DNA from: an uncultured Bacteroidales bacterium
GTDB taxonomy: Bacteria > Bacteroidota > Bacteroidia > Bacteroidales > Muribaculaceae
DNA: 64,000 nucleotides
Assembly (NCBI GenBank): GCA_902785925.1
Contig: CADAAI010000011.1
Span: 1-64,000 of the forward strand
Direction: 5' to 3'
Shown piece by piece: positions 24,715-32,211 of the stretch. A program made the position numbers and the translations under genes. The notes beneath the pieces are model-generated. The model saw nothing but the letters and a program-made list of their open reading frames with translations, ran no database searches and was not told the DNA's origin. How positions within the stretch are numbered: position 1 is the first letter of the stretch; the number at the start of each line of letters is the position of its first letter.

Positions 24715-26427
24715 ATGAAACATTGGCGACTAAAATATACAACTGCAATGCTCGTGGCGATGATGTGCTGCGCGACAGCGGAGGCAAGGATCACGATTAA
24801 TCAATGTGTGGCATGGGTCGACACTGCTGCGTGCACGATGCTCGTGTCGGTGCCACAGCAGTGGTTTGGCACTACTGTCGAGGCGACGATAGGCAACGAC
24901 GACAACTGCACCGTGGTGAGTATCGACGGCAATGCGTTGGGCGACAGCAACTCATTTTCGTTCAGCAACATAGCAGGCAATAAGTCATGGATTCTTACTT
25001 GTGCCGACTCGAGTGGCGTGATGCGCGACTACACTTTGCAGTTCACTTTCTTGCCCATTTTGGCGCTGGAGGGCGAGTTTGGATACGACTACGCTCCTGG
25101 CAACGTGCTGCTCTCTGAGCCAGGCAAGCAGGTGAGCGAGTTGATGACCGCACGAATTAAATGGCGTGGAGCAACGACCAACACCCCCGAGAAGCACAAG
25201 CGCAACTACAGCATCAAGTTTGTCGATGAGAACGGCGATAAGCAGGACCGGCGTCTGCTTGACATGCGGCGCGACAATCACTGGATTCTCGATGCCGGGC
25301 AGATTGACATGGCGCGTGTGCGCAATCGTGTCGCCACTGAGTTGTGGCTCGACATGGCGCGTGAGCCTTATTACTATGACCAGGCGCCCGATGCCCTCTC
25401 GGGTGTGAGGGGCGAGATGGTGGAGCTCTTCCTTGGCAATGAGTACCGTGGCATCTATGCCCTAACTGAGGCTATGGACCGCAAGCAGCTGCAGCTCGTC
25501 AAGCACGACACTATCGACAATGTTTTCCACGGTGGTCTGTGGAAGACCGATGTGTTTAATCCTAATACGGGGTTCCGTGTCGCCAGCGAGTATAACGACT
25601 CACTGCCCGACTACAACGGTTTTGCCCTCAAATATCCCGAAATCGACGAGGTGTTCCCTACTAGCTACAGAGTGCTCTACGATGCCATCCATGCCATGCA
25701 AGGAAGCGATGATATAAGCATGTTCAATTTGCGCGTCGACCGCTATTTCGACGTGCCTGTGATGATTGACTACACCATCTATTACATCACTTTGTGCGCC
25801 AATGACAATTCCACCAAGAACATCTATTGGTTTTGCTACGACAGGGCTGTGGACCGCAAGCTCAGCCTAGCCGTTTGGGACCTTGATGCCACTGTGGGGC
25901 AGTCTTGGTCGCCAGTGGACTGGAGACCACCCATAGTTGCCTACGACTACTTTAAGCATCCCTACAACTGGCCTTTCAAGATGATGTTCCACAACAAGTG
26001 CAAGTACAGGCAAGAGTTCCTTGATCGATATGACGAGTTACGCACCACGTGGCTTAGCGAGGAGAGTCTGGTGAACCGTTACACCAGCGCCATCGACCGA
26101 CTTATCGACTGTGGTGCGGCAACGAGGGAGGAAAACAAGTGGAATGGCGACAGCGACCTTTTCGGTCATGACCTGAATTTCGCCGAGGAGAAGCTCTACA
26201 TTGCCGAGTGGTTCTCAAAGCGGTTGCCGTTGCTTGATGTGTGGATGCACCACCACATCTGCGACGTGAACGTTGACGGTGCAGTCAATGCGGCCGATAT
26301 CACGACCCTTTATGACTATATGCTCAATGGTGGAAACTATTACGATATGCTGGACCCCAACTTCGACGGAGTAATCAATGCAGCCGACATCACCTGCATC
26401 TACGACGTGCTGCTCAATGGTGACTAA
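24715..26427 (+). CDS. CotH-kinase-like secreted protein with dockerin-like tail (second copy)
   Basis: The 570-residue paralogue of the preceding gene keeps the same order. A signal peptide (ATAEARI) and a short beta domain lead into the CotH core (KWRGATTNTPEKHKRNYSIK, DNHWILDAGQID, RNRVATELWLDMAREPYYYD). The metal-binding motif is AVWDLDATVG (Trp388 onward). The end of the protein carries dockerin repeats (DVNVDGAVNAADITTLYDYM, DPNFDGVINAADITCIYDVL). The pair shares long identical stretches, showing a tandem duplication. The last 107 bases of this gene recur at 32011-32117 with five silent changes. A strong terminator follows. Confidence 0.88.
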   Translation: MKHWRLKYTTAMLVAMMCCATAEARITINQCVAWVDTAACTMLVSVPQQWFGTTVEATIGNDDNCTVVSIDGNALGDSNSFSFSNIAGNKSWILTCADSSGVMRDYTLQFTFLPILALEGEFGYDYAPGNVLLSEPGKQVSELMTARIKWRGATTNTPEKHKRNYSIKFVDENGDKQDRRLLDMRRDNHWILDAGQIDMARVRNRVATELWLDMAREPYYYDQAPDALSGVRGEMVELFLGNEYRGIYALTEAMDRKQLQLVKHDTIDNVFHGGLWKTDVFNPNTGFRVASEYNDSLPDYNGFALKYPEIDEVFPTSYRVLYDAIHAMQGSDDISMFNLRVDRYFDVPVMIDYTIYYITLCANDNSTKNIYWFCYDRAVDRKLSLAVWDLDATVGQSWSPVDWRPPIVAYDYFKHPYNWPFKMMFHNKCKYRQEFLDRYDELRTTWLSEESLVNRYTSAIDRLIDCGAATREENKWNGDSDLFGHDLNFAEEKLYIAEWFSKRLPLLDVWMHHHICDVNVDGAVNAADITTLYDYMLNGGNYYDMLDPNFDGVINAADITCIYDVLLNGD

Positions 26428-26467
26428 CACCATTACTCTTGTAGTTTGCACTTTAGCTAATGTCATC

Positions 26468-26494
26468 AAAAGTCCTCTGCTGAGGACTTTTTTT
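26468..26494 (+). terminator. Terminator of the cotH-like pair
   Basis: AAAAGTCCTC pairs with GAGGACTTTT around TGCT, followed by more T residues. A textbook intrinsic terminator. Confidence 0.9.
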
Positions 26495-26609
26495 ATGCAA
26501 TTCCAACCTTTAGTTTGGATATTCTTATTATATTTGACGTTCTAAAGTAAAAAGGAGATAATTTATGATTTTTTGCCCCTCTTATGGAGCGTTTTTCCAA
26601 GAAATTTGC

Positions 26610-26617
26610 TATATTTG
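26610..26617 (+). promoter_or_regulatory. -7 element for the ncRNA candidate
   Basis: TATATTTG matches TAnnTTTG exactly and predicts a start near 26623. The -33 region (TTTTT at 26592) is not ideal. There is no protein start codon in a suitable frame behind it, fitting an RNA gene. Confidence 0.55.
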
Positions 26618-26623
26618 CATCGT

Positions 26624-26889
26624 AATGAGTCTATGACTCAAGACATGACATAATAGAAATAGCGAATTTCGCTTTATTCTTTCTGCGCGTAACTTGGACA
26701 CTTACGAACATCAGAAATGCAAGGATAAAGAGGAAAGACGCTCCTTTTTGGCGTATATAGGGCTGCCTCATGGCAGTAGTTATATACTCCCAAAGCGGAG
26801 TTGATGTTCCACTTATCGGCATTTCGGGAAGTCCAAGCCCACGCAGACGGTAAGCGAGAAACATCAGCTCCGCCACATTTTTTGTGCCT
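26624..26889 (+). ncRNA. Structured non-coding RNA candidate, possibly Bacteroidales-1 family
   Basis: About 265 bases behind a clean -7 element form several strong helices. A 5' hairpin TGAGT/ACTCA is at 26626-26640 and AGCGAA/TTCGCT at 26661-26673. A long hairpin pairs GTATATA (26753-26759) with TATATAC (26781-26787), enclosing CTGCC/GGCAG. A 12-bp helix pairs GGAGTTGATGTT (26797-26808) with AACATCAGCTCC (26860-26871). A T run follows at 26878-26883. The only antisense ORF here (26876-26631) has a sequence I remember as a recurrent spurious ORF in Bacteroidales genomes, which suggests a conserved RNA. Assignment to Bacteroidales-1 is a guess from taxon, size and context. Confidence 0.6.
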
Positions 26890-27006
26890 ATACTACACCA
26901 AGAACATCGTCAAAAACGAAATGGACAAAATGGACGCTTGCCGTCATAACACAACAACATAACTTTACAAACAAAATAGATTACCAACACTAAAAAATAA
27001 ACAATT

Positions 27007-28602
27007 ATGAAACATTTAAAAATCATATTATTTCTTTCGCTTGCTATTATGAGCACACAAACCATAATTGCCTATGATTTTATGGTCAATGGCTTGTGCT
27101 ACAAAATAAATGGTTCACAATCAGTAACCGTGACATATCAGAATAATTCTTCATCTAGTAGTTACTCGAATCTTAGTGGTGCTATTAATATCCCTGCTGT
27201 TGTCACTTATGACGGTAAAACATACTCTGTGACATCTATTGGCAATGAAGCCTTCTTGGGCTGCAGTGGTTTAACTTCGGTTACCATTCCTAACACAGTA
27301 ACATCAATTCGTCAATTTGCTTTTGATTCATGCGTTGGATTAACCTCAATGATAATTCCTAACTCAGTAACATTAATTGATGGAGCTTTCACTGATTGTA
27401 AAGGTTTGACTTCGGTGACAATCGGAAACTCGGTGACCGAGATTGATGGTTCTTCCTTTGTTGGTTGCACTAAATTGGAAACTGTGACAATTAATAGCAA
27501 TGCTCTATTATCAAAGAATTATTATTCTAGTAATCTTGGAAATATTTTCGGAACTCAGGTAAAACAATATATAATCGGCAACTCTGTGACATCGATTGGC
27601 GACTATGCCTTCTATAATTGCAACGGCTTGACTTCGGTAACTATCGGTAACTCGGTAACTTCGATTGGTAACGGTGCCTTCTTTTGCTGTTTTGACTTAA
27701 ATTCTGTGACCATTCCCAACTCGGTAACCTCGATAGGCGAAAATGCCTTCTATTATTGCACTGGATTGAACAGGGTAGATATCAGCGACATTGCTGCTTG
27801 GTGTAATATAAGTTGGGGAAATATTTATGCAAATCCGCTAATTTATGCTCATAATCTTTATCTTAATGGCAACAAAGTGACAGATCTTATTATACCCAAC
27901 TCAGTGACTTCAATTGGCAAAATTGCCTTCTCTGATTGCACTGGATTGACATCAGTGACTATCCCCAACTCCGTGACAACGATTGGCGAAGGTGCCTTCT
28001 ATAATTGTTCGGGCTTAACAAGGGTAAATATCAGCGACATTGCTGCTTGGTGTAATATAAGTTTTGGAGATTATTATGCAACTCCTCTACCTTATGCTCA
28101 TAATCTTTATCTTAACGGCAATAAAGTGACAAACCTTGTTATTCCCAATGGGGTTTCTGGAATCAAAAATTATGCCTTCTATAATTGCACTGGCTTGACC
28201 TCGGTGACCATCCCCAACTCCGTGACTTCGATTGGAGAATATGCCTTCCGTTATTGCACAGGCTTAACTTCGATTTATTCATTGAATCCAACCCCACCTG
28301 GAATTGGCTCATACACATTTTCTGAAACGAATTATGCCTCTGCTACTCTTTATGTCCCAATAGGAAGCAAGCAAGCTTATAATGATGCGCCATATTGGAA
28401 AAATTTCTATAATATTATAGAGAAAGAATATGATGGTATTGATAATGTTGTCATTGACCCACCTGTGAATCCGCTTGAGAACCCAGATGAGATAAAGAGT
28501 ATCTACACAATTGATGGTCGCAGTCTCAACCCTCAAGATATCTCATGGTTACCTAATGGCTTATACATTATTAACGGCAAGAAAGTATTAATAAAGAGAT
28601 GA
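27007..28602 (+). CDS. BspA-like leucine-rich-repeat surface protein
   Basis: The 531-residue secreted protein has a signal peptide (about 1-22). About ten LRR_5 (BspA/TpLRR) repeats of the form VTIPNSVTSIGxxAFxxCxGLTS follow. Between them lie two copies of a module starting ISDIAAWCNIS and containing YAHNLYLNGNKVT. The C-terminus (SIYTIDGRSLN ... LPNGLYIINGKKV ... KR) looks like the Bacteroidales secretion/sorting tail that resembles type IX signals. Such proteins act in adhesion to host proteins or other bacteria. The repeated DNA makes expansion and contraction of repeats likely. Confidence 0.9.
   Translation: MKHLKIILFLSLAIMSTQTIIAYDFMVNGLCYKINGSQSVTVTYQNNSSSSSYSNLSGAINIPAVVTYDGKTYSVTSIGNEAFLGCSGLTSVTIPNTVTSIRQFAFDSCVGLTSMIIPNSVTLIDGAFTDCKGLTSVTIGNSVTEIDGSSFVGCTKLETVTINSNALLSKNYYSSNLGNIFGTQVKQYIIGNSVTSIGDYAFYNCNGLTSVTIGNSVTSIGNGAFFCCFDLNSVTIPNSVTSIGENAFYYCTGLNRVDISDIAAWCNISWGNIYANPLIYAHNLYLNGNKVTDLIIPNSVTSIGKIAFSDCTGLTSVTIPNSVTTIGEGAFYNCSGLTRVNISDIAAWCNISFGDYYATPLPYAHNLYLNGNKVTNLVIPNGVSGIKNYAFYNCTGLTSVTIPNSVTSIGEYAFRYCTGLTSIYSLNPTPPGIGSYTFSETNYASATLYVPIGSKQAYNDAPYWKNFYNIIEKEYDGIDNVVIDPPVNPLENPDEIKSIYTIDGRSLNPQDISWLPNGLYIINGKKVLIKR
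27772..27882 (+). repeat. 111-bp direct repeat in the BspA-like gene, copy 1
   Basis: It encodes the ISDIAAWCNIS module and is highly similar to 28021-28131, with long identical runs such as ATCAGCGACATTGCTGCTTG. Confidence 0.8.
28021..28131 (+). repeat. 111-bp direct repeat in the BspA-like gene, copy 2
   Basis: Same length and reading frame as 27772-27882, with changes concentrated in the middle (GDYYATPLP against GNIYANPLI). It indicates an internal duplication of one LRR unit plus the insert. Confidence 0.8.
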
Positions 28603-28635
28603 TAAAAAAATACTAATTATAAAACAATTACACAA

Positions 28636-29130
28636 ATGAAAAAAGTACTTTTATCAATTTTAGTTGCGCTCACAGGAGTGTGCGCACTTGCCCAAAAGGG
28701 ACAATTGGCTGGTGGTTTGAACATGAACATCACACCATGCCTTGAGAGTGGTATTGATCTCACTAACTTTGGTCTTTCGGCTAAGTTGCAGTATGGTTTC
28801 TCCAATTCTTTTCGTGGAGAATTGCAGGTTGGCTATGACTTTGAAAGCAAGGACATTAGCACCTTCCATGCCTCAGGCAATTTCCATTACCTAATTGGCG
28901 TAACCGAGAGGTTTAAGGTTTATCCCATTTTAGGTGCTGGATATGCCTTGGTGATTGCCGACTTTGGAGGATTTGGCCATGATAATGAAAGCAAATTCCT
29001 CATTAATGCAGGCGTTGGGGCAGAGTATGACATCACCGACCGCTTATCGGCAGGTATTGAAGTGAAATATCAATATATCAAAGACTTCAGTCGACTTCCA
29101 ATATCTCTTGGCCTCTCTTATAAGTTCTAA
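28636..29130 (+). CDS. Small outer membrane beta-barrel (porin-family) protein
   Basis: The 164-residue protein has a signal peptide (about 1-20, CALAQKG) and an eight-strand-like barrel of the OmpA/outer-membrane-beta-barrel type. Motifs include LSAKLQYGF, GELQVGYDF, VYPILGAGYA, GVGAEYDITDRLSAGIEVKY. It ends SLGLSYKF with the terminal phenylalanine used by the BAM machinery. The function is not predictable. It lies 33 bases after the BspA-like gene. The bases directly after its stop code for the tail of an unrelated lipoprotein (scar at 29136-29204). Confidence 0.85.
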   Translation: MKKVLLSILVALTGVCALAQKGQLAGGLNMNITPCLESGIDLTNFGLSAKLQYGFSNSFRGELQVGYDFESKDISTFHASGNFHYLIGVTERFKVYPILGAGYALVIADFGGFGHDNESKFLINAGVGAEYDITDRLSAGIEVKYQYIKDFSRLPISLGLSYKF

Positions 29131-29135
29131 CTCGT

Positions 29136-29204
29136 TTTACTTTGACATATGGCAATAGCACTTTAAACGGAGAATTGACATTTACTTATGATCAATATTT
29201 ATAA
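29136..29204 (+). pseudogene. C-terminal scar of a lipoprotein related to the gene at 30266
   Basis: Without any start codon, an open frame reads FTLTYGNSTLNGELTFTYDQ and a final YL before TAA. It matches the end of the intact lipoprotein at 30266-30757 (VKYGNATLNGEVTYTYEQI). It begins within six bases of the stop of the barrel gene. A deletion therefore fused the barrel gene's 3' end to the tail of a lost lipoprotein gene. Confidence 0.65.
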
Positions 29205-29224
29205 TCATTAAAAAACAACATTAT

Positions 29225-29710
29225 ATGAAAAAGCATTTTTATCTTTATATGGCCCTGTTGATGGCGGTTATGAACTTATCGCTCAACGCTTGTGGTGACG
29301 ACAACGACGAACCCATTGAAGATCTTAATTTTGTTGGAACGTGGTCATTTGTAAAATTTTATAATGATGAAGCATGGGGAATAACAACTCGTCAAATTAA
29401 CTATTTGCAAGTAAAATCTGATGGCTCTTGTATTATTGTCGAATCCAATGACGATGAAGATTTGGGTTCCATTATTACACGTAAACAAGGTGACCTATCA
29501 CAAGATGAATTAAAAATACAGCTTCCAGCTGGACCCTTTTCAAGCGAACGCAATATAATTCTTAAAATTATTGTCAGAGATAGAGGCAAGATGATTATAA
29601 GAGTATACTATGAAGTAAAGTTTAACGGTAAATGGACGAGATATGAATCTGATAATGCTGCTTGTATTGAGAGAGTTGATGACAATGTGATAAATAAATA
29701 TCTTAATTAG
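29225..29710 (+). CDS. Small lipocalin-like lipoprotein
   Basis: The 161-residue protein has a lipobox (SLNAC, Cys23) followed by an acidic linker (GDDNDEP). A domain starting LNFVGTWSFVKF follows, the GTW start typical of lipocalin-like lipoproteins of Bacteroidetes. Its end (RVDDNVINKYLN) is nearly the same as that of the lipoprotein at 30767 (RVSDSVINKYLN), so the two are paralogues. Function unknown; probably attached to the outer membrane. Confidence 0.8.
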   Translation: MKKHFYLYMALLMAVMNLSLNACGDDNDEPIEDLNFVGTWSFVKFYNDEAWGITTRQINYLQVKSDGSCIIVESNDDEDLGSIITRKQGDLSQDELKIQLPAGPFSSERNIILKIIVRDRGKMIIRVYYEVKFNGKWTRYESDNAACIERVDDNVINKYLN

Positions 29711-29768
29711 TTTTACACTTGTTCCAATAAAAATAAAACAAAAAACAACAATTATAAAGAAACTAACA

Positions 29769-30158
29769 ATGAAAAAAATCTTTTTATTAATAACATTTTT
29801 GACTTTCGTACTTGTTTCATGTGGAGATGAGCCATCAAGTTCCTCTTCTAGTTTAGAGAAACAACTTATTGGAGAATGGGATTCTGGCCCTTCTCCTTAT
29901 GAAGTATATCATTTAATATTCAACTCAGATCATACTTGTAGATTTTGGGTGGTTGATATGGGGAATATATGTTGTGATTATGGCTTCAATTGGTCTGTAA
30001 AAGGTGATCTGATTTTTTTTACAGGAAATATGTGGGATTTATACAAAATGGACAGAGAAGGGATTCCACAAAAATCAAAATTTTATTTCAAGAATGATAG
30101 ATTATATTTACCTGATGCTGATGGGGGGAATGGAATGGATTTTAGAAGGGTTCAATAG
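29769..30158 (+). CDS. Small lipoprotein of unknown function
   Basis: The 129-residue protein has a lipobox (VLVSC, Cys18), a serine-rich linker and a compact beta-rich domain (LEKQLIGEWDSG, FNSDHTCRFWVV, WSVKGDLIFFTG). It has the length and layout of the neighbouring lipocalin-like lipoproteins but little direct similarity. No partner or enzyme motif is seen. Confidence 0.75.
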   Translation: MKKIFLLITFLTFVLVSCGDEPSSSSSSLEKQLIGEWDSGPSPYEVYHLIFNSDHTCRFWVVDMGNICCDYGFNWSVKGDLIFFTGNMWDLYKMDREGIPQKSKFYFKNDRLYLPDADGGNGMDFRRVQ

Positions 30159-30265
30159 CTTTGACACCAAGTTTCAAATATAATTTATCATAATATTAGA
30201 ATGTTATTTAGAATACACTTTTAATATGATACAACGTTTTTTATAACATATAAAACAACCTAATA

Positions 30266-30757
30266 ATGAAAAAATATTTATATCTATTTACAGCCATGTT
30301 GGTGGCGGTAATGAGCTTGACGCTCACCGCTTGTGGTGACGATAATGACGAACCCACACCCCAAGGGCAAGATCGTAGCACTATAACCATTAAATACACG
30401 GGATATGATGTCGAAAAATATTATGGTTTTAATGCTTATTGGGACTATGATAGTCGGAAAGATAAAACTACGTTTTGGGCTACATTTAAGGAGAAAAGCG
30501 ACGACTTTATTCCTGATTACGAACTCTGGTTTTCTGTGAAAGGAAACATTAGCAATACTGGGGTGGTGAATTTAATGGATATCACGTTTTCATTTATAAC
30601 TACATCAATATTTGACCGCACTCCTCACGATCAGTCGGGAGGACAAGCTCTGGTGAAATCGATTAAAGGCGATAAAATCACCTTAGTATTTAATGATGTT
30701 AAATATGGCAATGCCACATTGAATGGCGAGGTTACATACACTTACGAACAAATTTAA
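30266..30757 (+). CDS. Small lipoprotein, paralogue cluster member
   Basis: The 163-residue protein has a lipobox (TLTAC, Cys23) and the shared start MSLTLTACGDDNDEP. The rest is beta-rich (TITIKYTGYDVEKYYGF, DYELWFSVKGN, ITLVFNDVKYGNATLNGEV). It lacks the GTW start of the lipocalin-like neighbours and ends in TYEQI. A degraded copy of its tail remains at 29136-29204, showing that at least one further paralogue existed here. The next gene starts nine bases later. Confidence 0.8.
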   Translation: MKKYLYLFTAMLVAVMSLTLTACGDDNDEPTPQGQDRSTITIKYTGYDVEKYYGFNAYWDYDSRKDKTTFWATFKEKSDDFIPDYELWFSVKGNISNTGVVNLMDITFSFITTSIFDRTPHDQSGGQALVKSIKGDKITLVFNDVKYGNATLNGEVTYTYEQI

Positions 30758-30766
30758 AGCGTAATT

Positions 30767-31231
30767 ATGAAACAAATTAAAATCTTATTTTTCACACTCG
30801 CTGTGGCACTGATGGGCATCTCGCTCACGGCATGTGGCGATGACAACAACGAGCCCAGCGGTGGAAGCATCGTGGGCACTTGGGAAGGAGATTATCTTCA
30901 CTGGTTTGATTCCGCCAACGGTCAAGACGGCTTTTTTGAGTCGTCAAAAGGTTACATTAAGTTCAATGACGACAATACTTACATCTCGGTATCGGATATT
31001 GTCTATACCGATGAATGGGTCGAGATTTATGGTGCGCAAAAGCATGAAGTCGAAATAGAGCGTGGCACCTACAAAATTTCGGGTAACACCATCACCCTTA
31101 CCGACTCCGATCAGACATACTCGCCAGCCACATTCGGCGTAAAAGGCAATAAATTGACCATCGTTGCCCTTGGCTTGACATTCACCTTCACCCGCGTGAG
31201 CGACAGTGTTATCAACAAATATTTGAATTGA
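30767..31231 (+). CDS. Small lipocalin-like lipoprotein
   Basis: The 154-residue protein has a lipobox (SLTAC, Cys23), the GDDNNEP linker and a lipocalin-like domain (SIVGTWEGDY, YIKFNDDNTYISV, GTYKISGNTITL, FTFTRVSDSVINKYLN). It is probably cotranscribed with the preceding lipoprotein gene (nine-base gap) and ends before a strong terminator. Function unknown. Confidence 0.82.
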   Translation: MKQIKILFFTLAVALMGISLTACGDDNNEPSGGSIVGTWEGDYLHWFDSANGQDGFFESSKGYIKFNDDNTYISVSDIVYTDEWVEIYGAQKHEVEIERGTYKISGNTITLTDSDQTYSPATFGVKGNKLTIVALGLTFTFTRVSDSVINKYLN

Positions 31232-31252
31232 AATTCACTATGCAATCCTCCT

Positions 31253-31290
31253 AATGTCCCCAAGAGAATTGTCTCTTGAGGACATTTTTT
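31253..31290 (+). terminator. Terminator of the lipoprotein cluster
   Basis: AATGTCCCCAAGAGA pairs with TCTCTTGAGGACATT (one mismatch) and is followed by TTTTT. A strong intrinsic terminator. Confidence 0.9.
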
Positions 31291-31568
31291 GTGACATTGC
31301 CGGCATGGAGTGGTTGAGGCAAGGGCCACAATTGTGGCGGTTGAGACAATGCCAAACTTTTGTTGCTGAGGTAGTAATCATCTCATTAGTGTTAAGTTAT
31401 TTGTTTTCAATTATTATTTTTCAGTATTTTTATTTTGGTAATCTTGAATTAATAGGCCGAAAAATTGGGTAGGAGCGTGATGAGAAATAATCATTAAAAA
31501 CGACACTCAATTCTATAATAATACACAATGTATGCTCTAATATCAACAACTGTTAATGAAACTCAATC
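31291..31568. other. Intergenic region with a 14-bp palindrome
   Basis: No gene is supported; the short ORF across 31254-31472 overlaps the terminator and has no family features. The only structure noted is the perfect palindrome GCCACAATTGTGGC at 31325-31338. Confidence 0.5.
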
Positions 31569-31991
31569 ATGAAACAAATATTCAGTATTTTAATTCTGAT
31601 TCTTGCACTGATGTGCGCATTTTCACAAAATGCCGACGCTCGTAAAAAAAGCACGCGCACCAAAACTCGCACCACCAATACCGTCTCGGGGGTTGTGAAT
31701 AATATAAATGCCAACCAGTTCTCACGACTTATAGCTGACTACAATTCCGCTCCTTTTCGATTTAAAGGCAATAAACTAACTGTTGTTAGCTTCTATTCTA
31801 CCACATGTGGTCCATGTCGCATTCAGGAGCAAATATTGAGTTCCCTAGCAAGTCAGTATGGTAGCAGAGTGAATTTCTATGCCATAGATGCTAATCAGAA
31901 CATTCAAGTGTCGGCAGCCTATAATATTAAAAGTGTGCCCACTACTCTTGTCCTCAAAGGGACGGTTCTTTTGAGGACACTGGTTTTATAA
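31569..31991 (+). pseudogene. Truncated, frameshifted exported thioredoxin-like protein
   Basis: The readable frame gives a signal peptide (ending NADARKK) and a thioredoxin fold. It has the active site CGPC (VVSFYSTTCGPCRIQEQIL), strand VNFYAIDANQN and the cis-proline segment SVPTTLVLK. The frame then runs to an early stop (GTVLLRTLVL), so the last strand and helix are missing. Two bases out of phase, the sequence continues plausibly as DGSFEDTGFIKPK, showing a frameshift at about 31957-31962. That frame also soon runs into the orphan dockerin fragment at 32011. The gene is likely non-functional, though the CGPC part could still be made. Confidence 0.65.
31949..31979 (+). repeat. Perfect 10-bp inverted repeat at the thioredoxin frameshift
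   Basis: TGTCCTCAAA (31949-31958) and TTTGAGGACA (31970-31979) are exact inverted repeats with an 11-base loop, placed on the frameshift site. Hairpins of this kind can promote small insertions or deletions during replication. Confidence 0.6.
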
Positions 31992-32010
31992 AACCCAAAT
32001 TGGTTGTTCG

Positions 32011-32117
32011 TGCTCAATGGTGGAAACTATTACGATATGCTCGATCCCAACTTCGACGGAGTAATCAATGCAGCCGACATAACTTGCATCTACGACGTGT
32101 TGCTCAATGGTGACTAA
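32011..32117 (+). pseudogene. Orphan dockerin-repeat fragment
   Basis: These 107 bases match 26321-26427, the end of the second cotH-like gene, with five differences. All five are silent (CTG/CTC, GAC/GAT, ATC/ATA, ACC/ACT, CTG/TTG). The frame codes for LNGGNYYDMLDPNFDGVIN and the rest of the dockerin repeat to the same stop codon. There is no start codon and the upstream frame is closed by the stop at 31989. It is the tail of a lost dockerin protein joined to the broken thioredoxin gene. Confidence 0.8.
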
Positions 32118-32146
32118 TGCATGATTCTACTTTTCAATGCTTAAAT

Positions 32147-32178
32147 GTTGCAAAAACTAGAGCTATTAGTTATCTTTG
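32147..32178 (+). promoter_or_regulatory. Promoter of the gene at 32212
   Basis: GTTG (32147-32150) and TATCTTTG (32171-32178) are 20 bp apart. Transcription would start near 32184. This excludes the TTG at 32176 as a start and supports ATG 32212. Confidence 0.7.
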
Positions 32179-32211
32179 CACAATAATCATACCATAGAAT
32201 TATTTTTACTT

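Larger units (their letters stand above)
26495..27006 (+). other. Intergenic region holding the ncRNA candidate
   Basis: Apart from the ncRNA candidate and its promoter (separate entries), 26495-26600 is AT-rich with nothing recognised. 26890-27006 is the A-rich upstream region of the BspA-like gene. Confidence 0.5.

Noticed and set aside
26631..26876. 81-residue minus-strand ORF across the ncRNA candidate
   Set aside because: It lies antisense to strong RNA helices, has a composition unlike real proteins and lacks a promoter on its strand. I treat it as a by-product of a conserved RNA.
31254..31472. 72-residue ORF after the lipoprotein cluster
   Set aside because: It begins inside a strong terminator hairpin and shows no family motif.
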